Shown here piece after piece: positions 34,064 through 43,532 of a stretch of DNA of 64,000 nt. The translations under genes and the position numbers were made by a program. The DNA is from SKLM01 sp964514285. Its GTDB lineage: Bacteria > Chloroflexota > Anaerolineae > B4-G1. Below the pieces are notes generated by a model that searched no databases, was not told the DNA's origin, and worked only from the letters and a program-made list of their open reading frames with translations. The stretch is from the NCBI GenBank assembly GCA_964514285.1, contig CAZEQC010000011.1, positions 4,971 through 68,970 of the forward strand, in the 5' to 3' direction. Numbering within the stretch: position 1 is the stretch's first letter; each line of letters begins with the position of its first letter.

Positions 34064-36373
34064 GTGGCTGGGAACCGTAAGGTCTTCAAGGAAGCAATGC
34101 GGGCTGCAGCTAATGTAGCCTGGGAAGGAAACTGGGAAGAAGCCATTGAGGCCTATCAACGGGCGCTGTCGGAGTTCCCGGACAATGTCGACGCACTGAC
34201 CGGCCTCGGTATGGCCTACGCCAGCATAGGCAAGTCGAAGGAAGCTTTGGACGCTTATGAGCGGGCCAGCAACCTTGACCCCGATAACCCGGTGCTCCTG
34301 GAGCAGGTGGGTAAGTCTTTGGAGGAGCTGGGGCGGGCGCAAGAGGCAGCGGAGACGTACCTGGCCTGTGGCCGACAGTACATCCAACAAGGCGAGGCCG
34401 CCCATCTCGCGGTGACTTGCTGGGAGAAGGCTGCTCGGGCCAATCCCAGTTCTGTGGAAGCCCACGCCTCACTCCTGAAGCACTACCAGAAACGAGGTCG
34501 AATAAACGCTGCAGTCAACGAGTGCCTAACGTTGGCCCGCCTCTATCGACGGCAGGGTCGGGCGGACTATGCCATGCGGATCTGCGAACATGCGGTCAAG
34601 CTGTCGCCACACAATTCCGAAGCGCTGGCAATGCTGGACAAGCTGCGCTACAGCGGAGAGGAAGAGGGTCAACGGGAGATAGAGGAATCACCGTCGGAAG
34701 CTCAACAGGAGCCACCCAAAGGCATTGAGCTGCCGGATGCTGAGACGATGGATTTTGTGACCTACCCAGGCGAGGAGGCTTCGGAGCAGAAGGGAAGCCC
34801 TGTCGAAAGCACACGGCGTAAGGCACTGACGGATCTCGCCGAGAGCGTCTTCGAGGAAGAGGAGGCCGCCGCGACGAAGGCCGAGCGCTTGAGCAAAGAG
34901 GCGGCCGACGCGCTTATCAGCAAGGCTATCGACTTCCAGACACGTGGGGACATCGAAGCCGCCATCGCCGCCTACCAGAAGGTGCTTGAGACAGGAGCAG
35001 AGCGTCCCGCTGTTCATTTCAACCTCGGCCTCCTCTACCAAGAGAACCTGCGCTTCAATGACGCTATTGAACAGTTCGAGCGCGCCGTATCCCATCCGGA
35101 TTACAAATTGGGCGCGCATTTCGCATTGGGCGAGTGCCATCGAGCGCGTGGCCGTTTCGACGAGGCGCTGGGGCATTTCATTGAGGTATTAAAGATCGTG
35201 GATCTGGCCACAGTGGAGCGCGAGCACGCGGACGACCTGATCAATCTCTACGAGCACCTAACGGATGGTTATCTCGCTAAGGGCGATCAGGATCAAGCGC
35301 TTGAGTTTGCCAATTCCCTGGTCACGTTCTTGAACGAGCAAGGATGGGAGGACAAGGTTATGCTGGCCCGCCAGCGGCTTGACACGCTGACACAGGAGGG
35401 CCCGGTGGTGACTCTGGCAGAGGCCCTCACAGTCCCCGACTCAGAACGGATCCTGGAATCGATAGCTATGTCGCAGGAGTACGTCAAGAGAGGCATGCAC
35501 TACACAGCTGTAGAAGAGTGCTACCTGGCTCTGGAATCGGCCCACAATTACCTACCTATCCATCGACAGCTGGCCGAGGTGTCCCTAGCGATGGGGAGAG
35601 TCAATGAGGCCGTGAAAAAGCTCGTGGTGATCGCCGATGCCTATCAGGTGCGCGGCACAGCCCGGCAAGCCGCAGCGCTTTATCGACAGGCCTTGAAGCT
35701 GGCGCCTATGGACACTGCGGTACGAACGAAGTTGATCAACCTGCTCATCAGCCACGGCGAGATCGACAAGGCCTTGAGTCATTACTTAATCCTTGCCGAT
35801 AGCTTCTACCAACTTGCGCAGATGGACCAGGCTCAGGAGGTGTACCAGGAAGCCCTTAGGTTGGCACCGCGCGTCGACCAGGAACGCGATTGGACCGTTC
35901 GGATCCTCCACAAGATTGGTGACATCCACATGCAGCGTGTGGATTGGAAGCGAGCGATCTCCGTCTATGAACGGATACGAGACCTATCGCCGAGCGATGA
36001 GCGGGCTCGCCTGACGCTTATGGAGCTCTACTATCGACTCGATCAACCAAAGAAAGCGGTGGCAGAACTTGATGCACTATTGAGAGCCTATCAGGAGGAG
36101 GGTAGGTCGGCACGCACGTTCGCGGTTCTGAACGACGTTGTCGACAGATGGCCCGAAGCCATATCCTTGCGCGCCCGGCTCGCCCAGGCGCATCTCGATG
36201 CCGGGCACACGGAAGAAGCGTTAGAGCATCTGGATCGGCTGGGAGACCTCCAACTAGACGCTGGTCAAGAGGCGCAAGCCAAGGCCACGATTCAGGCTAT
36301 TATCGCTCTTCAACCGCCGAACGTCGAGGAGTATGAGATGCTGCTGCAGCAGATCTCGGAGAAGCAGCCGTGA
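34064..36373 (+). CDS. Large tetratricopeptide-repeat protein
   Basis: 769 residues, almost entirely TPR repeats: residues about 10-200 (GNWEEAIEAYQRALSEFPDN; GKSKEALDAYERASNLDPDN), a charged low-complexity linker (about 195-265, Glu/Pro rich), then further TPRs (GDIEAAIAAYQKVLETG; LRFNDAIEQFERAVSHP; ...) to the C-terminus. There is no signal peptide or catalytic domain. TPR proteins are protein-protein scaffolds; the partner is unknown. GTG start with AAAGGA upstream. Confidence 0.88.
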   Translation: MAGNRKVFKEAMRAAANVAWEGNWEEAIEAYQRALSEFPDNVDALTGLGMAYASIGKSKEALDAYERASNLDPDNPVLLEQVGKSLEELGRAQEAAETYLACGRQYIQQGEAAHLAVTCWEKAARANPSSVEAHASLLKHYQKRGRINAAVNECLTLARLYRRQGRADYAMRICEHAVKLSPHNSEALAMLDKLRYSGEEEGQREIEESPSEAQQEPPKGIELPDAETMDFVTYPGEEASEQKGSPVESTRRKALTDLAESVFEEEEAAATKAERLSKEAADALISKAIDFQTRGDIEAAIAAYQKVLETGAERPAVHFNLGLLYQENLRFNDAIEQFERAVSHPDYKLGAHFALGECHRARGRFDEALGHFIEVLKIVDLATVEREHADDLINLYEHLTDGYLAKGDQDQALEFANSLVTFLNEQGWEDKVMLARQRLDTLTQEGPVVTLAEALTVPDSERILESIAMSQEYVKRGMHYTAVEECYLALESAHNYLPIHRQLAEVSLAMGRVNEAVKKLVVIADAYQVRGTARQAAALYRQALKLAPMDTAVRTKLINLLISHGEIDKALSHYLILADSFYQLAQMDQAQEVYQEALRLAPRVDQERDWTVRILHKIGDIHMQRVDWKRAISVYERIRDLSPSDERARLTLMELYYRLDQPKKAVAELDALLRAYQEEGRSARTFAVLNDVVDRWPEAISLRARLAQAHLDAGHTEEALEHLDRLGDLQLDAGQEAQAKATIQAIIALQPPNVEEYEMLLQQISEKQP

Positions 36374-36444
36374 GGGCTGTTACTTCCTCCCGATCCATTT
36401 GAGGTCCGGCGCAAAGCTGGATGACCGTGAATTGAATTTGATCC

Positions 36445-37284
36445 ATGATTGTTGATCTCCTCTGGTATCTACAAAGGCTGGGATGGACGGACGTCATTGA
36501 TATCCTGCTCGTGGCCTTTATCTTCTTCTGGCTTCTCTACTTGGTCCGGGGGACCCGAGCTGTGCCTCTGCTGCGCGGGGTGGTCTTCCTGGTCATCGTC
36601 GTGGTGCTGTTCAGCGGCTTCATCGAGCTGCTTGCTCTCGGATGGTTGATCCAGCGTGCGCTTCCAGCCCTGCTGGTGGCGGTCCCCGTCGTCTTCCAGC
36701 CAGAGCTGCGTCGGGCCCTTGAGCAGCTGGGGCGTCCAGGAGCTCTATTTGGCTGGCAAACGGGAAACCGAGAAACCCTCGAGCAGGCTCTCTCGACGAT
36801 CACGGACGCAGCGGAGACCCTGGCCGACCGACATCACGGTGCCCTGATTGTCTTGGAGCGGCAGACGGGTCTACAGGAATTCGTGGAGAGCGGCGTCCGC
36901 CTCGACGCCGATATCTCTTACGAGCTACTACTCAACGTGTTCAACCCTAACACCACCCTCCACGACGGAGCCGTGATTGTCCGCGAGGGACGAGTATTGG
37001 CTGCTGCCTGTGTGCTGCCGTTGTCGACCGCCTTCCTAGCCGACCGGCAGCTCGGCCTGCGTCATCGAGCAGCGATCGGGGTGACCGAAGAGAGCGACGC
37101 CATCAGCGTTGTCGTCTCCGAGGAGAGAGGAGCTATTTCGATCACGCACAACGGACGCATCATCCGCAATCTGGACGCGAAACGCTTAGAAAAGGTGCTG
37201 CGGGCTTTCTATCAGCCCATGCTGGAGCGAGACAGACCTAAGTGGATCACACGCCTTCAGCAGTTGCTGGGAGGCGAGTCGTGA
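36445..37284 (+). CDS. cdaA: Diadenylate cyclase CdaA
   Basis: 279 residues. Three N-terminal membrane helices (about 18-90) precede the DAC catalytic domain with DGAVIV (near 171-176, metal/ATP site) and GLRHRAAIGVTEESDA (the RHR motif, near 206). It makes cyclic di-AMP from two ATP, which controls potassium and osmotic balance. The next gene, cdaR, overlaps by GTGA, the classical cdaA-cdaR arrangement. Confidence 0.93.
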   Translation: MIVDLLWYLQRLGWTDVIDILLVAFIFFWLLYLVRGTRAVPLLRGVVFLVIVVVLFSGFIELLALGWLIQRALPALLVAVPVVFQPELRRALEQLGRPGALFGWQTGNRETLEQALSTITDAAETLADRHHGALIVLERQTGLQEFVESGVRLDADISYELLLNVFNPNTTLHDGAVIVREGRVLAAACVLPLSTAFLADRQLGLRHRAAIGVTEESDAISVVVSEERGAISITHNGRIIRNLDAKRLEKVLRAFYQPMLERDRPKWITRLQQLLGGES

Positions 37285-38582
37285 GACAGGCAGCACGTTG
37301 GCTGATAGGCAATCTGCCCTTGATGCTTATGGCTTTGATTCTCGCTACGCTGGCCTGGTTCGTAGCGCTGGAGCAAGCCGATCCGACGATCGAAAGGAGC
37401 TACCCGCAACCGATATCAGTATCGGTCACAGGACCTCCAGAGGATCTCCTGATCGTGGGGACGTTCGACGAACGTGCGCAAATCACGCTGCGGACGACCC
37501 AGTCGGTCTGGAACTCGCTGGAACCAGAGGATTTTGACGTGACGGCTGACCTGAGCGGTCTCGGCCCAGGGGTACACCAGGTACCCGTGGAGTTGGGCAT
37601 CGACAAAGAGCCCACGAAGATCCTCAGTGTGGAGCCAAGAACGGTGGAGGTGGAGCTCGACTCCAGGGTAAATCGCATCGTCCCGGTGCGCGTAGAGGTC
37701 GAGGGAAGGCCAGCGGTGGGCTACGTATCCCGCAGCACGATCGTCCAACCAAGAGACGTGACTATCAAGGGCCCAAGCAGCTACGTCACACGCGTGGTCG
37801 AAGCGTTTACGACGCTGTCCATCGAGGGAGCAGAGGAGAGCGTGGAGGAGACCCTGACGGTCCGTGCCCGCGACGACGAAGGCGACTCCGTTCCGTACGT
37901 ATCTCTGACGCCGGACTCGGTCGAGGTAACGATTCCCATCGAGCCGTCTGGCTATCACAGCACCTTGGCCGTGAAAGCTGTCCTGACTGGTGAGGTCGCC
38001 TCCGGCTACCGCATCACGGACATCGCCATCGATCCACCGACAGTGACGATCTTCGGCGACCCAGCTGACCTTGCGGCGCTGGAGGAGGGTTTCATCGAGA
38101 CGAAGCCGATCAACGTAGCCGGGGCCCAGCAGGACGTGGTGGTTCGTCCCGGGCTGGGGGTCCCGCCCAAGGTAACGGTCGTCCCGGGTCAGCAGGTTGA
38201 GGTGCGGGTGTCAGTGGAGGCGATCCAGAGCAGCCTCACGGTCACGAGCACTCCGGAACTGCAGGGGTTGGAGCCTGGTTACACAGCCACTCTCTCGCCC
38301 GACGTCGTGCAGGTGGTTCTCAACGGCCCGCTGCCCCGATTGGAGTCGCTGGAACCTGACGACGTACGTGTGGTGCTGGACCTGTTTGAGTTGCCGGTAG
38401 GCACCCATCAGATCGAGCCAGAGGTTATCGCACCAGAGGAAGTGACATCACAGAGCGTGATTCCGGCGACAATCCAAGTGAAGATTGCCGAAGCTCCGAC
38501 GCCGACGGTGCTACCGGAGTCGACCATAACGTCTACGATAACAAGCACCATAACGAGCACCAACACAATCACGGGCCAATGA
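37281..38582 (+). CDS. cdaR: CdaR/YbbR-domain regulator of diadenylate cyclase
   Basis: 433 residues: one N-terminal membrane helix (IGNLPLMLMALILATLAWFVAL) and about four YbbR repeats outside (for example ISVSVTGPPEDLLIVGTFDE; VTIFGDPADLAALEEGFIETKPINVAG; VVLNGPLPRLESLEPDDVRVVLD). The tail is Thr/Ser-rich with ITST repeats. It is the usual membrane partner of CdaA. I start at GTG 37281, giving the 4-base overlap with cdaA; the ORF could extend to 37242 but then overlaps more. Its stop overlaps the der ATG by ATGA. Confidence 0.88.
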   Translation: MRQAARWLIGNLPLMLMALILATLAWFVALEQADPTIERSYPQPISVSVTGPPEDLLIVGTFDERAQITLRTTQSVWNSLEPEDFDVTADLSGLGPGVHQVPVELGIDKEPTKILSVEPRTVEVELDSRVNRIVPVRVEVEGRPAVGYVSRSTIVQPRDVTIKGPSSYVTRVVEAFTTLSIEGAEESVEETLTVRARDDEGDSVPYVSLTPDSVEVTIPIEPSGYHSTLAVKAVLTGEVASGYRITDIAIDPPTVTIFGDPADLAALEEGFIETKPINVAGAQQDVVVRPGLGVPPKVTVVPGQQVEVRVSVEAIQSSLTVTSTPELQGLEPGYTATLSPDVVQVVLNGPLPRLESLEPDDVRVVLDLFELPVGTHQIEPEVIAPEEVTSQSVIPATIQVKIAEAPTPTVLPESTITSTITSTITSTNTITGQ

Positions 38583-40036
38583 AGAGGACGATCGAGAAGA
38601 ACTCTCAGCCGTCTAAGTCAACCTCCCCTCGGCCGGTCCTGGCGCTGGTGGGACGCCCCAACGTCGGGAAGTCCACACTGTTCAATCGAATCGTGGGCAG
38701 GCGGGTGGCAGTGGTGCACGACAAACCAGGGACGACCCGAGATCGCCTATACGCGGAGGCCGAGTGGAACGGGTTTCCATTTACGGTGATAGACACGGGA
38801 GGGCTCGAGCTTCTGCCGGAGACTGTAGCATCAGGCCGCCGACCGGGGCCGGAACGGGTCCTCACACAGGATTCGGCACCTTACATCGCCATGATGCGAA
38901 CCCAGGCGGAACTGGCGATGGAGGAGGCCGACGCGATCGTCTTTGTAACCGACGCCATCGGCGGCCTGACCGCAGGCGATGAAGAGGTCGCCGAGGTCTT
39001 GCGCAAGGCGGCGTGTCCGGTCTTTCTGGCTGTCAACAAAGTAGACAACGAGCGTCTACAGCACGATGCTGTGGAGTTCTACGCGTTGGGCCTGGACAAC
39101 CTCTACCCTGTGTCTGCCTTTCACGGCATCGGGGTTGCTGACCTACTGGACGATATCGTGGCGACGCTAAGAGAGCAGATCGATCGAGGCGAGCCGGAAC
39201 TGGCGGAGCCGGGGGGGGATGAGGGCCTTGAGATCGCCATCGTGGGACGGCCCAACGTGGGCAAGTCCTCGCTGTTGAACGAGCTGCTGGGGGAGGAACG
39301 CGTGATCGTCAGCTCGGTGCCGGGCACGACCCGTGATGCCGTCGATACGAAGCTGGAATGGGAAGGCATACCAATCACGCTGGTCGACACTGCGGGCATC
39401 CGTCGTCGCGGCAAGGTAGCTGCTGGCGTTGAGTACTACAGCGTCCTACGAGCTCTGCGAGCCATTCGGCGCGCGGACGTGGCGCTGCTTATGATCGACG
39501 GGTATGAGGGTGTGAGAGCCCAGGACACCCACATTGCCGGGGCTGTGCTGGACGAGTGGGCAAGCGTCGTGGTACTGATCAACAAATGGGACCTGGTCGA
39601 GAAGAGTGCGGATACCATGACAGAGTATACTGAGTGGGTCCGGGAGGCGCTACAGTTCCTCGACTACGTCCCGGTGCTCTTCATCTCGGCCCTGACGGGA
39701 CAGCGCGTCAATCACGTGCTGCCGACGGCCTTGGAGGTATGGGAAGCACGTTTCCAGCGCATCAGAACGAGCGAGCTGAACCGTATTGTGCAGGATGCAG
39801 TGGCTCATCACGCACCGCCGAGCCGACGAGGGAGGCGGCTGAAGATCTACTACGCCAGCCAGCCCGAGGTTGATCCACCCACCGTTGTGTTCCACGTGAA
39901 CGATCCTAGCCTCGTCCATTTCAGCTACGAGCGGTACCTGGAGAACAAGATCCGGGAGGCCTACCCCTTTGTGGGTACGCCGCTTCGTCTGCTCTTCAGG
40001 CCCCGCAGCCGGCCGCAGTCCAAGGACAAACAATAA
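38579..40036 (+). CDS. der: Ribosome assembly GTPase Der (EngA)
   Basis: 485 residues. Two tandem GTPase domains, each with G1 (GRPNVGKSTLFN near 24; GRPNVGKSSLLN near 223), G3 (DTGG; DTAG) and G4 (NKVD; NKWD), then a KH-like C-terminal domain (about 395-475). Der acts in 50S subunit maturation. It overlaps cdaR by 4 bases, so is translationally coupled to it. Confidence 0.95.
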   Translation: MKRTIEKNSQPSKSTSPRPVLALVGRPNVGKSTLFNRIVGRRVAVVHDKPGTTRDRLYAEAEWNGFPFTVIDTGGLELLPETVASGRRPGPERVLTQDSAPYIAMMRTQAELAMEEADAIVFVTDAIGGLTAGDEEVAEVLRKAACPVFLAVNKVDNERLQHDAVEFYALGLDNLYPVSAFHGIGVADLLDDIVATLREQIDRGEPELAEPGGDEGLEIAIVGRPNVGKSSLLNELLGEERVIVSSVPGTTRDAVDTKLEWEGIPITLVDTAGIRRRGKVAAGVEYYSVLRALRAIRRADVALLMIDGYEGVRAQDTHIAGAVLDEWASVVVLINKWDLVEKSADTMTEYTEWVREALQFLDYVPVLFISALTGQRVNHVLPTALEVWEARFQRIRTSELNRIVQDAVAHHAPPSRRGRRLKIYYASQPEVDPPTVVFHVNDPSLVHFSYERYLENKIREAYPFVGTPLRLLFRPRSRPQSKDKQ

Positions 40037-40078
40037 CGCCTGCGCGTCCAGGATTGCGGTAGGCCGCTGCGGAGAGAA

Positions 40079-40161
40079 TGCCCCGGAGAGGAGTCGAACC
40101 TCCACGCCCTTGCGGGCACAGGCCCTCAACCTGCCGCGTATGCCTATTCCGCCACCGGGGC
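40079..40161 (-). tRNA. tRNA-Leu (anticodon GAG)
   Basis: On the minus strand an 83-nt cloverleaf with acceptor GCCCCGG/CCGGGGC and discriminator A, an anticodon arm GCAGG-TTGAGGG-CCTGT (anticodon GAG), a long variable arm (GCCCGCAAGGGC) as expected of leucine tRNAs and a T arm with GGTTCGACTCC. CCA is not encoded. It lies between der and plsX on the opposite strand. Confidence 0.95.
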
Positions 40162-40333
40162 ACTGCGCCGTATTATACCGCGGCCAGCTGCTTTGTCAAC
40201 TTTTCCTTCGAGGAAGCATAGATCGCAGAGAGACCCTGCGAGGTGACCACTTGCACGTCAGAAGAGAGCAAGTACAATACGGCCCGGTTGACTGGAGACA
40301 GACGATCGTTTAAGGAATCAGGAGGGCAGGCTG

Positions 40334-41323
40334 GTGAGAATTGTGCTCGATGCTATGGGCTCGGACGACTACCCGGCTCCCGACGTCGCAGGGGCCGTGA
40401 TGGCAGCTCGAGAATGGCCAGACGATCAGGTTATCGTGGTGGGCCAGAAGTCCCCCATCAAGCGGACGCTGAAGGATCTCGATGCGGAAGGGCTCAATTT
40501 GGAAATCGTCGAGGCCGACGAGGTCATAGAGATGGATGACGAACCGGCCTGGGCCGCGCGCGAGAAGAAGGCGTCGTCCATGCACGTGGGGATGGAACTC
40601 GTCTGCGATGGACAAGCCGACGCGTTTGTAAGCGCAGGAAACACCGGCGGCGTTCTAGCAGTGGCTACGCTGCATACGTTGAAACGGATTCGCGGGGTCA
40701 AGCGGCCCGCCTTAGCTGCCATCCTGCCGCTGCCGGCAGGACAGTTTGTGATCCTCGATATTGGGGCCAACGCCGACTGTAAACCCGAGTATCTGGTTCA
40801 GTTTGCCGTGATGGGCTCCGTGTACGCAGAAGCCGTCCTCGGACGTCGAAACCCCCGGGTGGCCTTGCTCTCCAACGGCGAGGAACAAGGAAAGGGGAAC
40901 CAGTTAGTCAAGGAGACGACTAAACTGCTGGAGGACTCCGACCTGGATTTCATCGGCAACGTGGAGCCCAAGGAGGCCATGGCGTGCAGCGCCGACGTCG
41001 TGGTGCACGATGGCTTCACCGGCAACATCTTCATCAAAACGACCGAATCAACAGCCAGCATGCTTAACCACCTCATTCGAGATGAGATAAAGGCCGGCCC
41101 CCTCACCGCTGTGGGGGGATTGCTGGCAAAGCCGGCTTTCAAGCGCGTGGCCAAGTGTGTCGACCCCTTCGAGATTGGAGGCGGGCCGCTTCTGGGCGTC
41201 AACGGGGTTGTGATCGTCGCGCACGGTCGTTCCAATGGACGAGCAATCAAGAACGCCATTGGCCAGGCCCGTCACGCGGTGCAGGGCGGCGTGGTAGAAG
41301 CAATCCGTCAAGGGGTGACATAG
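40334..41323 (+). CDS. plsX: Phosphate acyltransferase PlsX
   Basis: 329 residues with the PlsX pattern: IVLDAMGSDDYPAPDVAGA at the start, VSAGNTGGVLA (near 99-109), ILDIGANADCKPEYLVQFA and DGFTGNIFIKTTES. It makes acyl phosphate from acyl-ACP for phospholipid synthesis. GTG start with GGAGG 9 nt upstream. fabF follows 138 bases later, a common plsX-fab association. Confidence 0.94.
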   Translation: MRIVLDAMGSDDYPAPDVAGAVMAAREWPDDQVIVVGQKSPIKRTLKDLDAEGLNLEIVEADEVIEMDDEPAWAAREKKASSMHVGMELVCDGQADAFVSAGNTGGVLAVATLHTLKRIRGVKRPALAAILPLPAGQFVILDIGANADCKPEYLVQFAVMGSVYAEAVLGRRNPRVALLSNGEEQGKGNQLVKETTKLLEDSDLDFIGNVEPKEAMACSADVVVHDGFTGNIFIKTTESTASMLNHLIRDEIKAGPLTAVGGLLAKPAFKRVAKCVDPFEIGGGPLLGVNGVVIVAHGRSNGRAIKNAIGQARHAVQGGVVEAIRQGVT

Positions 41324-41461
41324 AAAGCCCTGGAGACCGATATAAGAGCCGTGCGGCCTGAGCATTGGCTTCATTCCATCGCGCTAACCGTGCAGGGCGT
41401 AGCGCGTCGTTGGGACGACGCATCGTGTAGACGATGTACGAGGAAGAGAGAGTAAGAGGGT

Positions 41462-42709
41462 ATGGGCGAGCGTAGACGTGTTGTAGTGACCGGCGTTGGG
41501 ACGATGTCCCCTCTGGGATTGACCTTGGAGGAAACCTGGCAAGCTCTATTGGCCGGAGAATCTGGGATCGATACGGTAGAGCAGTTCGATGCCTCGGATC
41601 TGCCATCGCAGATCGCCGGAGAACTGAAGGATTTCGATCCAACCGACTACATCGAATACAAAGAGGCACGACGCATGGCCCGCTGCTCACAAGTAGCTCT
41701 GGCGACAGCGCAGGAGGCGCTGAAAGACGCAGGTCTGACGGTGCCGCTGGAGAGAGGAGAGCGGGTTGGAACGCTGATCGGAAGTGGAGTAGGGGGCTAC
41801 GAACGAGCCCTCGAGGGGGTAGACACCTTCCGTGAGAAAGGGCTGCGGCGTGTTAATCCCTTCCTCCCCATCTCTATGCTGAGCAATATGCCGTCGCATC
41901 ACGTGAGCGCGTGGTCGGGGGCCAAGGGGCCGATAAGCACGGTGGTGGCTGCCTGCGCGACGGGGACCCAGGCTATCGGCGAGGGGGCTGAGCACATTCG
42001 GCGCGGGGACGCGGATGTCATGGTGTGCGGCGGGGTGGACGCTATGATCCATTTCACCCTGATGGTTGGCTTTTGTGCTATGCGAGCGTTGTCGACGCGC
42101 AACGATGAGCCGGAGCAGGCCAGTCGTCCCTTCGACGCTGATCGGGATGGCTTTGTCCTCAGCGAGGGGGCGGGGGTATTCGTCCTGGAGGCGCTGGACC
42201 ATGCCATGGCTCGCGGAGCGAGCATCCGTGCTGAGATCGGAGGTTACGCCTCCTCGTCCGACGCTTTCCACGTGGCACAGCCCGATCCTGAAGGCAGAGG
42301 GGCAAGCCGAGCGATGGCGTGGGCGCTGGAGGATGCCGGTATCAAGCCGGCCGAGGTGGACTACATCAACGCTCATGGCAGCTCCACCCCCATCAGCGAT
42401 CCGATCGAGACCGTGGCCATCAAACGTGTCTTCGGCGACTACGCCTATGAGGTGCCGATCAGCTCCACGAAGTCGATGGTGGGCCACGCCATGGGGGGAG
42501 CGGGTGCGATTGAGGCTGCAGTCTGTGTGCGCACCATCGAGGAGGGTTTGATCCACCCCACCGCGAACCTCGAAACGCCCGACCCGGAGTGCGACTTAGA
42601 CTACGTACCGGATGGACCACGTCAAGCTGACGTCGAGTTCGTCCTCTCGAACTCCTTTGGACTGGGAGGGCAGAACGCGTGTCTTGTTCTAGGACGTTGT
42701 AGGGAGTAA
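41462..42709 (+). CDS. fabF: Beta-ketoacyl-ACP synthase II
   Basis: 415 residues, typical KAS II length. The catalytic triad is visible: Cys in VVAACATGTQAIGEG (near 164), His in YINAHGSSTPISD (near 305) and His in MVGHAMGGAGAIEA (near 342), plus the glycine-rich end FVLSNSFGLGGQNACLVLG. It condenses malonyl-ACP with growing acyl chains in fatty acid synthesis. The DUF/NERD-like gene follows by 5 bases. Confidence 0.95.
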   Translation: MGERRRVVVTGVGTMSPLGLTLEETWQALLAGESGIDTVEQFDASDLPSQIAGELKDFDPTDYIEYKEARRMARCSQVALATAQEALKDAGLTVPLERGERVGTLIGSGVGGYERALEGVDTFREKGLRRVNPFLPISMLSNMPSHHVSAWSGAKGPISTVVAACATGTQAIGEGAEHIRRGDADVMVCGGVDAMIHFTLMVGFCAMRALSTRNDEPEQASRPFDADRDGFVLSEGAGVFVLEALDHAMARGASIRAEIGGYASSSDAFHVAQPDPEGRGASRAMAWALEDAGIKPAEVDYINAHGSSTPISDPIETVAIKRVFGDYAYEVPISSTKSMVGHAMGGAGAIEAAVCVRTIEEGLIHPTANLETPDPECDLDYVPDGPRQADVEFVLSNSFGLGGQNACLVLGRCRE

Positions 42710-42714
42710 GAGAT

Positions 42715-43431
42715 ATGCGGATCATTCGTGACGAGCGTCGGATTGAGGTGCTCAGCTCCGTCGGGCAGTACGCTACCCTGGGAGGCCTCATGATTCTGTT
42801 GATCGGCCTGGTCGTCTCCTTTGTCCAACCGACTTGGATGCTGCCGGTCGCGATCAGCACGGGGGTAGGATTCGTCCTATCGGTGGTGGGTGGCTTCTTT
42901 GCCGACCGTTACGCCGGTTCGCTGGCGCACCATAAGGCCCTGGCGGAGGTCCTGAAGGGGATGGATTACCGCCACACTCTCCTCCAGTATGTGCTCCCAG
43001 CCGATCACGTCCTGGTGGAACCCGGGGGGTGCACGGTGTTCGTCGTCAAGTCGCAGGGCGGAGAGGTGACCTACGACGCGGACAACGACAAATGGAAGCA
43101 TAAGCAGCAAGGAAAGCTCTTTCGGCGTCTCGTGGGGCAGGCGGGTCTGGGCAGACCGGAGAAGAAAGCGGCGAAGGATATCAAGCGATTGCGGGAGTAC
43201 CTGGACGAAAGACTGGAGGACGCGGACGACATCCCCGTGCGCGGCGCGGTCGTCTTCGTGAATGAGGACGTCCAGCTGGAGGCCGACCAAGCCCCAGTGC
43301 CCACTTTCTACCGGAAGAACGTCAAAGACTGGCTGCGCCGGTCGGGAGAACGGAGGTCGCTGCCAGACGAACTGCAGGAAAGGCTGCGCGATGCCCTGAA
43401 CGTGAATAACGAAGGGGAGGAGGAAGCGTAG
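42715..43431 (+). CDS. Membrane protein with NERD-like nuclease-related domain
   Basis: 238 residues. Two membrane helices (about 21-62) are followed by a NERD-like fold: YRHTLLQYVLPADHVLVEPGGCTVFVVKSQGG (the phrase in which NERD proteins carry the Gly-Val-x-x-Ile-x-x-Lys strand), and a C-terminal charged, helical part. NERD is related to nuclease folds but activity is unproven. It is co-transcribed with fabF; the reason is not evident. Confidence 0.65.
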   Translation: MRIIRDERRIEVLSSVGQYATLGGLMILLIGLVVSFVQPTWMLPVAISTGVGFVLSVVGGFFADRYAGSLAHHKALAEVLKGMDYRHTLLQYVLPADHVLVEPGGCTVFVVKSQGGEVTYDADNDKWKHKQQGKLFRRLVGQAGLGRPEKKAAKDIKRLREYLDERLEDADDIPVRGAVVFVNEDVQLEADQAPVPTFYRKNVKDWLRRSGERRSLPDELQERLRDALNVNNEGEEEA

Positions 43432-43476
43432 AACGATCAGACAGGCGTCACAGGATTGGCAGACCCTACCACCACG

Positions 43477-43510
43477 AACGGCCCAACCACCAAGCGATGG
43501 TTGGGCCGTT
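43477..43510. terminator. Bidirectional terminator hairpin after the fabF unit and rtcB
   Basis: A perfect 13-bp stem (43477-43489 with 43498-43510) and 8-nt loop between two converging genes. It has the form expected of a shared terminator though without a long T-tract. Confidence 0.7.
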
Positions 43511-43532
43511 GCACGTCCGTTGGACGGAGCTG